A DNA stretch of 8,806 nucleotides from Flavobacteriales bacterium. Lineage in GTDB: Bacteria; Bacteroidota; Bacteroidia; Flavobacteriales; Flavobacteriaceae. The stretch spans positions 1 through 8,806 of the forward strand of contig QIIH01000097.1 of the NCBI GenBank assembly GCA_003229235.1, in the 5' to 3' direction. A program made the position numbers and the translations under genes. Within the stretch, counting starts at the first letter, position 1; every line of letters starts with the position of its first letter. Shown here one piece after another: positions 1-8,309 of the stretch. Below the pieces are notes generated by a model. That model was not told where the DNA came from. It ran no database searches and worked only from the letters and a program-made list of their open reading frames with translations.

Positions 1-7
1 GCGTTCT

Positions 8-934
8 ATGCACTTTTTAGGTTTTATTTGGAATCCCTTAGAAGGAATCGATTTAGGCTTCTTCGAAATTAAATTTTATAGTCTTTCTTATATTGTTGCC
101 TTTATTTTGGGCTGGTATATCATAAAACGGTTTTTTAAAAACGAAAACGAATCTTTAGAGAAACTAGACAGCCTTTTTATTTATATGGTACTCGCTATTT
201 TAATAGGTGCTAGATTGGGGCATGTATTCTTTTATGAACGCGAATTGTTAACCTCAGACCCATTATCTGTAATCTTACCTTTTAGAACCACCCCCGAATT
301 TGTATTTACCGGATTTAGGGGCCTTGCGAGTCATGGCGCTACTATTGGAGTTGTAATTTCTCTCTATCTATTTAATAAAAAATACCTAAAAAAGAACCTC
401 CTCTGGATAATTGATCGTATGGTGGTGCCGGGTGCAATAGGCGCAGCTTTTGTGAGGCTTGGTAATTTTATGAATTCAGAAATTGTGGGTAAAACTACAG
501 ACGAGTATGCCATGGCTGTAAAATTGGTAAGAGACCAATACTCCCACAGCGAAGCCGTGAGAAAAACAGGAATTAATAATGTAAGTGATGCATATTCGGC
601 AATAGTTAACGACCCGCAGTTTGCCGAACTTCTTGCTGCTGTTCCTTACAGACACCCTACTCAGATTTATGAGGCATTAGGTTATATAGCAACTTTTGTA
701 ATTCTTTGGTTTGTGTACTGGAAGACCGATAAAAAACAAAAATTAGGCTATATGCTTGGGCTGTTTTTTATATTGCTCTGGAGCGTTCGCTTTTTTGTGG
801 AATTCTTTAAGGACTCGCAAGGAGACGAATACCTTACTGCCTTTTCTCTTAATACGGGACAATTGTTGAGTATTCCATTTATTATTCTTGGATTGTACTT
901 GATGTTTAGACCTCAAAAGAAACAACTAGCATAG
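8..934 (+). CDS. lgt: Prolipoprotein diacylglyceryl transferase
   Basis: Lgt is an inner-membrane enzyme that transfers diacylglycerol from phosphatidylglycerol to the lipobox cysteine of prolipoproteins, the first step of lipoprotein maturation. The 308-residue protein shows about seven hydrophobic segments (roughly residues 22-41, 56-76, 100-122, 131-148, 222-238, 246-263 and 284-300). The family motifs are present: SHG with H109, the Lgt signature RLGNFMNSEIVGK (R150, N153, E158), RHPTQIYE (H216) and the C-terminal RFFVEFF (R261, E265). By alignment from memory, R150 and R261 match the essential E. coli residues R143 and R239. The ATG at 8 gives the N-terminus MHFLGFIWNP, usual for flavobacterial Lgt. 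Only seven bases of upstream sequence are visible, so no promoter can be assigned. The stop codon lies one base before the next start, implying co-transcription and probably translational coupling with the DUF192 gene. Compared with E. coli, residues of about 165-210 form a longer hydrophilic insert, which I regard as usual in Bacteroidota. Confidence 0.97.
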   Translation: MHFLGFIWNPLEGIDLGFFEIKFYSLSYIVAFILGWYIIKRFFKNENESLEKLDSLFIYMVLAILIGARLGHVFFYERELLTSDPLSVILPFRTTPEFVFTGFRGLASHGATIGVVISLYLFNKKYLKKNLLWIIDRMVVPGAIGAAFVRLGNFMNSEIVGKTTDEYAMAVKLVRDQYSHSEAVRKTGINNVSDAYSAIVNDPQFAELLAAVPYRHPTQIYEALGYIATFVILWFVYWKTDKKQKLGYMLGLFFILLWSVRFFVEFFKDSQGDEYLTAFSLNTGQLLSIPFIILGLYLMFRPQKKQLA

Positions 935-935
935 C

Positions 936-1454
936 ATGAGGAAAGCAATTATTTTAATATTTATTAGTGGCATGTTAATAGCAACTGCTGCTTGTAAATC
1001 TGATGCTAAAAAGGAAATTTCGGCTACTGTTGTCGAATTCACTAAAGAAGCAACCCTAAGTATTTTTAAGCAAGATACAGTTGCTCATAAAGTCTTAGAT
1101 ATCGAGATTGCAGACGACGAATACAGCCGTCAAACTGGTTTGATGTACAGAGACACTATGGGCGACAATCAAGGAATGCTATTTATCATGGACCAGGAGC
1201 GCCAACAGGCATTCTTTATGAAGAACACACGTATTCCGCTTGACATTATTTATCTAGACAGCCAGAAGCAAATAGTGAGCTTTCAAGAGAATGCACAGCC
1301 CATGAATAAAACTTCTTTGCCTTCTGGAGTACCTGCAAAATATGTTCTAGAAATTAACGGGGGACTTTCCCGCGCATGGGATTTACAAATAGGGGATTCT
1401 ATTTCTTGGGAATTGCCCGCAATTGTCAATTGTCAATTGTCAATTGATTATTGA
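936..1454 (+). CDS. DUF192 family protein, probable lipoprotein
   Basis: This 172-residue exported protein belongs to DUF192 (COG1430), whose biochemical role is not established. Residues 1-19 form a basic-hydrophobic signal ending TAA followed by Cys20, a plausible though weak lipobox because Thr rather than Leu sits at -3. An outer or inner membrane lipoprotein is likely; a secreted or periplasmic form is the alternative. After a spacer of about 30 residues, the DUF192 domain spans roughly 50-160. It has the recognisable elements RQTGLMYR (65-72), MLFIM (81-85), FFMKNTRIPLDIIYLD (93-108, the family's best-conserved stretch), YVLEINGG (136-143) and a final GDSISWEL (153-160). The last 12 residues (PAIVNCQLSIDY) lie outside the domain. 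They are encoded largely by a 7-bp tandem repeat, so the tail is probably not native to the family. The gene starts one base after lgt, and its product would be a substrate of that neighbour if the lipobox is used. No terminator follows directly. Confidence 0.88.
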   Translation: MRKAIILIFISGMLIATAACKSDAKKEISATVVEFTKEATLSIFKQDTVAHKVLDIEIADDEYSRQTGLMYRDTMGDNQGMLFIMDQERQQAFFMKNTRIPLDIIYLDSQKQIVSFQENAQPMNKTSLPSGVPAKYVLEINGGLSRAWDLQIGDSISWELPAIVNCQLSIDY

Positions 1455-1455
1455 C
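1421..1455 (+). repeat. Heptanucleotide tandem repeat AATTGTC at the 3' end of the DUF192 gene
   Basis: Three exact AATTGTC units (1421-1427, 1428-1434, 1435-1441) are followed by two diverged units, AATTGAT (1442-1448) and TATTGAC (1449-1455). The array codes for the last residues of the DUF192 protein and supplies its TGA stop (1452-1454). Seven is not a multiple of three, so gain or loss of one unit would change the reading frame and the length of the tail. Further AT-rich, loosely similar sequence follows, including two GTTTAA copies at 1475-1480 and 1483-1488. From memory, such ATTGTCA-type short repeats are common between genes in flavobacteria. Confidence 0.8.
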
Positions 1456-1476
1456 TATTTATTATTGTTGATTCGT

Positions 1477-1575
1477 TTAACTGTTTAATCGGATGCAATT
1501 CTGCCGTGGTAGTGCATGTTTCTCAATCGGGTATTTGTCAAGCTCTTTATTAAAAACTACAATTAGGTAGGCCAT
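1477..1575 (-). pseudogene. Possible remnant of a GIY-YIG nuclease N-terminus
   Basis: A 32-codon minus-strand frame begins ATG (1573-1575) and ends TAA (1477-1479). It reads MAYLIVVFNKELDKYPIEKH, then ALPRQNCIRLNS. This resembles the start of small flavobacterial GIY-YIG family proteins, which as I recall them run Y-x-V/I-x-x-S/N-K-x-L-D-K-Y-Y-I-G, with a catalytic Arg region and H-N-S about 13 residues on. The spacing from the KYxIx motif to the final NS fits. The key residues do not: the second Tyr of YIG is Pro, its Gly is Glu, and the rest of the domain is absent. It could be a decayed gene fragment or a chance frame, and I assign no function. Confidence 0.2.
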
Positions 1576-1660
1576 ACAACTCACTGATTTGATTCACTAG
1601 ATTAATTTTATTCTTTGGGTTTCCATTTCATTTGTATTTATTGTTTTCACTTAAACCTCA

Positions 1661-1846
1661 GCGATCTTTGATCGCATATCGAAGCAACTTCCTTGATATG
1701 GGAGAAAAGCTCCTAACCTCATGTGATTTGCGAATAGCAAATTACGAGGAGTTTTCGAAGGGGTGCTGCGCGAGCAGCAATCATTCAGTTGCGAGATGAC
1801 TGCCTTTTTTTTTGCAACTTCTTTTTGGGAAAGCAAAAAAAAGTTG
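1661..1846. other. Array of consecutive hairpins, possible structured RNA or palindromic repeat element
   Basis: Seven inverted repeats sit almost end to end. (1) GCGATC/GATCGC, 1661-1666 with 1670-1675, 3-nt loop. (2) CATATC/GATATG, 1675-1680 with 1695-1700, continued inward by GAAG/CTTC (1681-1684 with 1688-1691). (3) GGAG/CTCC, 1701-1704 with 1710-1713. (4) GTGATTTGC/GCAAATTAC, 1723-1731 with 1737-1745 and one G-U pair, then CCTC/GAGG (1717-1720 with 1746-1749) across a 2-nt bulge. (5) TGCTGC/GCAGCA, 1764-1769 with 1774-1779, closed by a GCGA tetraloop. (6) TCAT/ATGA, 1781-1784 with 1796-1799. (7) A 13-position arm pair, 1815-1827 with 1834-1846, with one C-A mismatch and loop GGAAAG. No recognisable gene covers this stretch. 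A 61-codon minus frame and a 33-codon plus frame (1698-1799) cross it but match no family I know. Which strand, if any, is transcribed is not clear. Confidence 0.55.
1777..1813 (+). terminator. Possible intrinsic terminator of the lgt-DUF192 transcript
   Basis: The arms GCAATCAT (1777-1784) and ATGACTGC (1796-1803) pair with one A-C mismatch around an 11-nt loop. After a single C they are followed by nine T residues (1805-1813). The shape is that of a weak rho-independent terminator on the plus strand. It lies about 320 bases after the DUF192 stop, so it would leave a long 3' untranslated region containing the preceding hairpins. The left arm competes with hairpin 5 of the array. Confidence 0.35.
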
Positions 1847-1882
1847 AAGAAATAAATAATATGAATATAATGGTTAAACCAA

Positions 1883-1976
1883 GCCCGCGTTAAGGATTGA
1901 ACGGCCTGTTGGAGCTATTGGGGGAGTCAAAGCGACTAGTGAAAGCCTGACGCCAACGCATGTTGGGGGAACGCCC
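1883..1976 (+). ncRNA. Candidate structured RNA element (GCCCGCGTTAAGGATTGAA ... GGAACGCCC)
   Basis: This GC-rich island in AT-rich surroundings opens with GCCCGCGTTAAGGATTGAA and ends with GGGGGAACGCCC. An outer helix joins GCGTT (1887-1891) to AACGC (1970-1974). Inside are AGTC/GACT (1925-1928 with 1934-1937, loop AAAGC), CCAAC/GTTGG (1953-1957 with 1962-1966, loop GCAT) and a short GGC/GCC pairing (1903-1905 with 1945-1947). A second GTTGG at 1908-1912 could replace 1962-1966 as partner of CCAAC. From memory, the GCCCGCGTTARGGATTGAA ... AGCCYGAC ... GRACGCCC layout recurs between genes in flavobacterial genomes. It may correspond to a described Bacteroidota motif such as Flavo-1, but I could not check this. 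The plus strand is chosen because it carries the remembered motif. Confidence 0.4.
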
Positions 1977-1990
1977 AAAAATATTGCATA

Positions 1991-2022
1991 AAAAAAAAGC
2001 CACATCTTTCGATATGGCTTTT
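1991..2022 (-). terminator. secDF intrinsic terminator
   Basis: On the minus strand, AAAAGCCATATC (2022-2011) pairs with GATGTGGCTTTT (2006-1995). The stem is 12 bp with one G-U pair, capped by a GAAA tetraloop (2010-2007), and the T-run continues to 1991. It lies about 25 bases after the secDF stop. Read on the plus strand, the same hairpin ends in TTTTATAT, with an A-C mismatch in the stem. It could therefore also stop transcripts arriving from the lgt side. Confidence 0.88.
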
Positions 2023-2046
2023 ATATAAAATTAAACACTAAGAAAC

Positions 2047-5046
2047 TTAAGCCGTTGGCTCTTCTTCGTCTTCATTTTTGTCTGATAAATCGATGCCGCG
2101 TTTTTTAACGGTATCGTACATTACTGGAGTAGCGATAAACATAGATGAATATGTACCTACTACAACCCCTACCATCAAGGCAAAGATTAGTCCTTTAATC
2201 GAATCGGCACCAAATGTAAAGATACATAGCAGTACGACCAAGGTAGTAAGCGAGGTATTTAAGGTACGGCTCAATGTACTATTCAAGGCCGAGTTAATGA
2301 TACGATTCATCTTCCAAGTCGAATGCTCATTAAAATACTCTCTAATACGGTCAAATACAACCACGGTATCATTTAACGAATATCCTATAACTGTTAGGAT
2401 AGCCGCAATAAAAGATTGGTCGATCTCCATATTAAATGGCATAATCTTATAAGTAAGGGAAAAGATTCCAAGTACGAGAAGTACATCATGGAATACAGCT
2501 ACCACTGCACCTAAACTAAATTGCCATCTTCTAAATCTCAATAAAATATAAAGGAACACTACGATTAGCGAACCAAAAACGGCCAATATTGAGCTTTGTT
2601 TGATATCATCTGCAATTGTTGGGCTTACCTTATACGATTCCATACGCCCATATTGACGCCCTGAATCTTCACTAGTAAAGGCCTCGTAGGTTGTCATTGT
2701 ACTCGGTAAGTTTTTCTTAACCGCTTCGAACAACATACGCTCTATCTCTTGGTCAATTTCTGTTCCTGTTTCGTTTACTTTATATTTGGTAGTAATCTTA
2801 AGCTGATTATCTCCCCCATAGGTTTTTGCCTCGGCACTTCCAAATACAGCAACTAAGTCTTGCGAAACTTCTGTCGCATTCACATCTTTATCGTAACGCA
2901 CAGTATATGTTCTACCTCCAACAAAATCGACACCCATATTTAGGCTGTTGGTAAATAAAGAAGTTAAACTTGCTGCGATTAAGATTCCAGAAATAATGTA
3001 AGCAATCTTGCGCTTTTTAAGAAAGTCTATGTTTACGTTGGCAAACAAGTTTTTAGTCAGTGGCGTTGAGAAAGGAAGGGGCTTCCCGTTAGTTGTATAC
3101 CTGTCAATAAACAAACGAGTAATAAAGATCGCTGTAAACAACGAAGTCAAAATACCAATAAGTAACGTAGTTGCGAATCCTTTAATAGGACCTGTTCCAA
3201 AGATTAAAAGTATTATACCTGTTAATCCTGTGGTAATGTTTGCATCTAAGATAGAAGACAAGGCGTTGTTAAAACCATCCTTAATAGCCAATTTCTGAAC
3301 CTTACCTTTTCGTAACTCTTCTCGAATCCGTTCGAAGATAAGTACGTTTGCATCTACAGAGATACCAATGGTAAGTACAATACCTGCAATACCTGGTAAC
3401 GTAAGTACAGCTCCCGGAAGACCTGCCAAACACCCAAAGATGAATAGTATATTTACAACAAGAGCGACATCGGCATAAATACCTGCACGCCCGTAGTAAA
3501 AAATCATCCAAAGTAGCACTAAAATAAGTGCTATCCCGAAAGACATTATCCCACTATTAATAGCCTCTTTACCCAGCGTTGGTCCTACAACCTCTCCCTG
3601 AATAATATCTGCTGAAGCAGGAAGTTTACCAGCGCGTAATACGTTGGCTAAATCTGCTCCCTCTAATACACTAAAGTTGCCAGTAATTTGTGTGCGCCCA
3701 CCGGAGATTGCACCTGTGCTTACACCTGGTGCAGAATATACAATATCGTCAAGAACTACCGCTACCTGGCTTTGATTAGTGTAGGCATAGGCGGTCATTT
3801 CTTCCCATATCTTAGCACCAGTACCGTTCATTTGCATGTCTACTGCAACTCGGTTTCTGTTGTCGTAACCTTGCGAAGCATCAACTATTACTCCACCACC
3901 TAAAGGGGCTACATCGTCGCGATTTCCTTTTAATGCGTACAAATGAGTTACCTCAACTCCGTCGTCATTTAAGTAAGGCTTACCCCAAACAAATTGTGCA
4001 AACTTGATGTCTTGTGGTTTACGAGCTAATACTTCTTTTGTTCTTAAATATGCATTAACATCTAATGTGTCTGTAAGCTTTACAACAGCGAGCGTAGCGC
4101 TTCCTGTTCCACCCATTGATACGAATGAATCAAATAAAGGGCTTGCCGAAGTTTGCGTTTCGTTTTCGCCATCTGCGTCTTGACCTCCTAATAATTGAGA
4201 AACAGCATCTGTAGTATCGGTTTGCGTTTCTGCTTCTGGAGTCTCATCTACTTGCATATCGGCCAATACTGAATTAGCATCGTTTAAGTAGTTAAATACG
4301 TCTTCGAATTTATATAATTCCCAGAACTCTAATTGAGCTGTACTTTGTAATAATTTTTTTGCACGTTCGATGTTTTTGGCTCCTGGCAATTCTACCAAGA
4401 TACGTGCTGAGCTACCTAAACGCTGAATTTTAGGTTGCGTAACACCAAATTTATCGATTCGTTTTCTGAGAACCTCATGAGCAGAAGTAATTGACTCATC
4501 TATTTTTTGAGCAATGATAGGCTTAACCTGAGCATTGGTCATATCGAAGTTAATCTCTTCGCTTAATGTTTTGTTAGCAAAAATATCTGGAGAGGCCAAG
4601 CGATTATCACCTGGAATCGCTTCGAATGCTTCGTAAAACGACTCTAAATAGGTATCCTGAGAATCTTTTTGCAATTCGTCTGCGTCACTCAAGGCTTGAG
4701 CCAAGACAGGATCTTTGCTATAGTTAGCTAATCCGTTTAAGATATCTTTTACAGAAATCTGAAGAATCACATTGATCCCTCCTTGAAGGTCTAACCCTCT
4801 CTTTAATTCCTTTTCCTTCGCGGTTTTGTAGTCGATTCCTAAGAACACAGACTGCGTTGATAAAGAATCGATATACGCCGCTTCTACTCGGTCTCTTCCT
4901 TCTGGATCTGTATCGGCTATTAAATTTTCCGAATACTCTTTTGCTTCGCCTTCTACCCTCGCCGAAATAAACGTATAAGAAAGTTGATACAAACTTACCA
5001 ATCCAAAGAGGATTGCAAATACTTTTATTAGTCCTTTGTTTTGCAT
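2047..5046 (-). CDS. secDF: Fused protein translocase subunit SecDF
   Basis: SecDF is an inner-membrane, proton-motive-force-driven accessory of the SecYEG translocon that helps pull exported proteins into the periplasm. I start it at the ATG at 5046-5044 (MQNKGLIKVF, the usual flavobacterial beginning; 999 residues) rather than at the in-frame TTG at 5067, which adds MTINNNR. The SecD half has TM1 (about 7-27), the RGLDLQGGINV motif (83-93), a periplasmic region with RKRIDKFGVTQPKIQ (194-208), a Q/T/D-rich low-complexity stretch (about 265-305), and five TM segments between about 500 and 648. Conserved Asp565 lies in SVDANVLIFERIREE. The SecF half follows from about 670: TM segments near 679-699, 819-838, 843-863, 875-898, 928-948 and 953-975, the DFVGGRTY motif (707-714), and Asp893 in SLNDTVVVFDRIREYF. 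The two aspartates correspond to the proton-path residues of SecD and SecF. The C-terminus is acidic. SecD and SecF are separate in E. coli; fusion is normal in Bacteroidota. A promoter box at 5081-5088 and its own terminator suggest a single-gene transcript. Confidence 0.97.
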   Translation of the reverse strand: MQNKGLIKVFAILFGLVSLYQLSYTFISARVEGEAKEYSENLIADTDPEGRDRVEAAYIDSLSTQSVFLGIDYKTAKEKELKRGLDLQGGINVILQISVKDILNGLANYSKDPVLAQALSDADELQKDSQDTYLESFYEAFEAIPGDNRLASPDIFANKTLSEEINFDMTNAQVKPIIAQKIDESITSAHEVLRKRIDKFGVTQPKIQRLGSSARILVELPGAKNIERAKKLLQSTAQLEFWELYKFEDVFNYLNDANSVLADMQVDETPEAETQTDTTDAVSQLLGGQDADGENETQTSASPLFDSFVSMGGTGSATLAVVKLTDTLDVNAYLRTKEVLARKPQDIKFAQFVWGKPYLNDDGVEVTHLYALKGNRDDVAPLGGGVIVDASQGYDNRNRVAVDMQMNGTGAKIWEEMTAYAYTNQSQVAVVLDDIVYSAPGVSTGAISGGRTQITGNFSVLEGADLANVLRAGKLPASADIIQGEVVGPTLGKEAINSGIMSFGIALILVLLWMIFYYGRAGIYADVALVVNILFIFGCLAGLPGAVLTLPGIAGIVLTIGISVDANVLIFERIREELRKGKVQKLAIKDGFNNALSSILDANITTGLTGIILLIFGTGPIKGFATTLLIGILTSLFTAIFITRLFIDRYTTNGKPLPFSTPLTKNLFANVNIDFLKKRKIAYIISGILIAASLTSLFTNSLNMGVDFVGGRTYTVRYDKDVNATEVSQDLVAVFGSAEAKTYGGDNQLKITTKYKVNETGTEIDQEIERMLFEAVKKNLPSTMTTYEAFTSEDSGRQYGRMESYKVSPTIADDIKQSSILAVFGSLIVVFLYILLRFRRWQFSLGAVVAVFHDVLLVLGIFSLTYKIMPFNMEIDQSFIAAILTVIGYSLNDTVVVFDRIREYFNEHSTWKMNRIINSALNSTLSRTLNTSLTTLVVLLCIFTFGADSIKGLIFALMVGVVVGTYSSMFIATPVMYDTVKKRGIDLSDKNEDEEEPTA

Positions 5047-5080
5047 TCTATTATTATTAATTGTCAAATTTTAAAACGTG

Positions 5081-5111
5081 CAAATATATCACTTACTCTA
5101 GGAATTGGCAA
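5081..5111 (-). promoter_or_regulatory. secDF promoter, Bacteroidota type
   Basis: On the minus strand, TATATTTG (5088-5081) matches the -7 consensus TAnnTTTG exactly. A TTG (5111-5109) lies 20 bases upstream, the spacing expected for the -33 element. Transcription would begin near 5074, leaving about 28 bases before the ATG at 5046. The alternative TTG start at 5067 would then be only about 7 bases from the transcript end, which supports the shorter protein. Confidence 0.7.
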
Positions 5112-5144
5112 TTATTTTTAAGTCAGATTTTGTAAAAATGCCAT

Positions 5145-5169
5145 AAAAAAAGGCCGTGAAAACGGCCTT
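5145..5169 (-). terminator. mdh intrinsic terminator
   Basis: A perfect 8-bp stem joins AAGGCCGT (5150-5157 on the plus strand) to ACGGCCTT (5162-5169) around a 4-nt loop. On the minus strand it runs into a T-run (complement of the A-run 5145-5151). It begins about 24 bases after the mdh stop codon and separates mdh from the secDF promoter. Confidence 0.88.
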
Positions 5170-5193
5170 AGTTCTTAAAGTATTAATCAGATT

Positions 5194-6120
5194 TTAGGAG
5201 CTCAATAAACCATTGGTTTTTTTAACTCCCTCTGCACTCTGTACCATATGATCTTTTTCTGCCTGATTTAAATCCAATTCAACGATAGATTCTATTCCGT
5301 TCCGGCCTAAAATTACCGGAACTCCAATACATAAATCGTTCAATCCATACTCTCCTTCTAGAAGCGTAGAACACGCAAACATTTTCTTTTGGTCGCATGC
5401 AATTGCCTGTACCAATCCAGAAACTGCCGCTCCAGGAGCATACCAAGCGCTAGTACCGAGTAATTTTGTTAGGGTCGCTCCACCTACTTTGGTGTCTTCT
5501 TTAACCTGAGTAATACGATCTTCACTCAAAAATGCGCTAACTGGAACACTGTTACGCGTGGCCAATCTTGTAAGAGGCACCATTCCTTTATCGCTATGAC
5601 CACCAATTACCATTCCGTCTACATCGCTTATTGGTGCTCCAAGAGCCTCGGCCAAACGATATTTAAAACGAGCGCTGTCTAATGCACCACCCATTCCGAT
5701 GATACGATGTTTTGGAAGACCAGTTGTTTTATGAACCAAATATGTCATGGTATCCATAGGATTACTTACCACAATAATAATAGTGTTAGGAGAATACTTG
5801 ATAAGACTACTCGAAACCGATTTTACGATACCGGCATTGATTCCGATTAATTCTTCGCGGGTCATTCCTGGTTTTCGTGGAATCCCACTAGTAATTACAA
5901 CGATATCGCTATTGGCAGTTTTTGAATAATCGTTGGTTGAACCAATAATTTTAGTATCAAAGCCATTTAACGAAGCTGTTTGCATTAGGTCCATTGCTTT
6001 TCCTTCGGCATATCCTTCTTTAATATCTAAGAGTACAACTTCTGAGGCAAAGTCTTTAATAGCAATGTATTCGGCACAACTTGCTCCTACGGCTCCAGCG
6101 CCTACAACGGTAATTTTCAT
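5194..6120 (-). CDS. mdh: Malate dehydrogenase (NAD-dependent, LDH-like type)
   Basis: This enzyme oxidises (S)-malate to oxaloacetate with NAD in the cytoplasm as part of the TCA cycle. The 308-residue length and sequence place it with the lactate-dehydrogenase-like MDHs rather than the E. coli type. The N-terminal Rossmann fold has GAGAVGA (7-13) and Asp32 at the end of the second strand, which favours NAD over NADP. The mobile substrate loop reads IPRKPGMTREEL. Arg82 occupies the position (102 in LDH numbering) that is Gln in lactate dehydrogenases, so malate is the expected substrate; Arg88 is the second loop arginine. VSNP (118-121), Asp148 and Arg151 in LDSARF, and catalytic His175 in GGHSDKGM are intact. 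The ATG at 6120 is the normal start just before the dinucleotide-binding motif. The gene stands alone between gyrB and secDF in the same orientation, with a terminator 24 bases downstream and a promoter box 31 bases upstream. Confidence 0.97.
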   Translation of the reverse strand: MKITVVGAGAVGASCAEYIAIKDFASEVVLLDIKEGYAEGKAMDLMQTASLNGFDTKIIGSTNDYSKTANSDIVVITSGIPRKPGMTREELIGINAGIVKSVSSSLIKYSPNTIIIVVSNPMDTMTYLVHKTTGLPKHRIIGMGGALDSARFKYRLAEALGAPISDVDGMVIGGHSDKGMVPLTRLATRNSVPVSAFLSEDRITQVKEDTKVGGATLTKLLGTSAWYAPGAAVSGLVQAIACDQKKMFACSTLLEGEYGLNDLCIGVPVILGRNGIESIVELDLNQAEKDHMVQSAEGVKKTNGLLSS

Positions 6121-6150
6121 TTGTCTTATTTTATGTTAATAATTGGACTG

Positions 6151-6158
6151 CAAAAGTA
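6151..6158 (-). promoter_or_regulatory. mdh promoter -7 box
   Basis: On the minus strand, TACTTTTG matches TAnnTTTG exactly, 31 bases before the mdh ATG. A TTG occurs upstream with only 14 bases of spacing, shorter than usual, so the -33 element is uncertain. No Shine-Dalgarno sequence precedes the start; the leader is A-rich (ACATAAAATAAGACAA), which is common in this phylum. Confidence 0.55.
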
Positions 6159-6272
6159 CAAAAAGCAATTTTCAATTATTGGAATCTTAAATGCAATTTT
6201 TGATAGATTTACCTGTCTTTAAGAAAATTCAAATTTATTAGTAAACAGAGGCAAGTTCAGGGTATTACAAAT

Positions 6273-6300
6273 AAAAAACACTCCGTTTGGAGTGTTTTTT
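6273..6300 (-). terminator. gyrB intrinsic terminator
   Basis: A perfect 12-bp inverted repeat, AAAAAACACTCC (6273-6284) and GGAGTGTTTTTT (6289-6300), surrounds a 4-nt loop. It sits about 19 bases after the gyrB stop. T-runs flank it on both strands, so it would work in either direction, but only gyrB reads into it here. Confidence 0.9.
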
Positions 6301-6319
6301 ATTGATCTATGAATTTATT

Positions 6320-8266
<1,947 letters not shown>

Positions 8267-8298
8267 TTATTGATTTTTCACTTAAATTTCAAGACTAA

Positions 8299-8306
8299 CA
8301 AATATA
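8299..8306 (-). promoter_or_regulatory. gyrB promoter -7 box
   Basis: On the minus strand, TATATTTG matches TAnnTTTG and is identical to the secDF box, 38 bases before the gyrB ATG. No TTG lies at the expected -33 distance. That region is instead occupied by the inverted repeat at 8310-8335, so activation or repression at that site is possible but only inferred. Confidence 0.55.
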
Positions 8307-8309
8307 AGA

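Noticed and set aside
1698..1799. 33-codon plus-strand frame (MGEKLLTSCDLRIANYEEF...)
   Set aside because: It overlaps the same hairpins, so its codons are dictated by the palindromes. The frame stays open upstream to a stop at 1590-1592, with no convincing start or family match.
1651..1836. 61-codon minus-strand frame (MLSQKEVAKKKAV...)
   Set aside because: It runs through the hairpin array, matches no family I know, has no promoter box or ribosome site, and its composition is explained by the inverted repeats. Treated as a spurious frame.
1815..1846. The 13-position hairpin as a terminator
   Set aside because: Neither strand has a T-run directly after the stem; the following bases are A-rich on both strands, so it does not have intrinsic terminator form.
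1455..2046. CRISPR array or insertion sequence in the long gap
   Set aside because: The repeats are inverted pairs of unrelated sequence, not regularly spaced identical direct repeats. There is no transposase frame, no terminal repeat pair and no target duplication visible.
2047..5067. SecDF fusion as an unusual gene fusion
   Set aside because: A single SecDF polypeptide is the normal arrangement in Bacteroidota, so the fusion itself is not notable.
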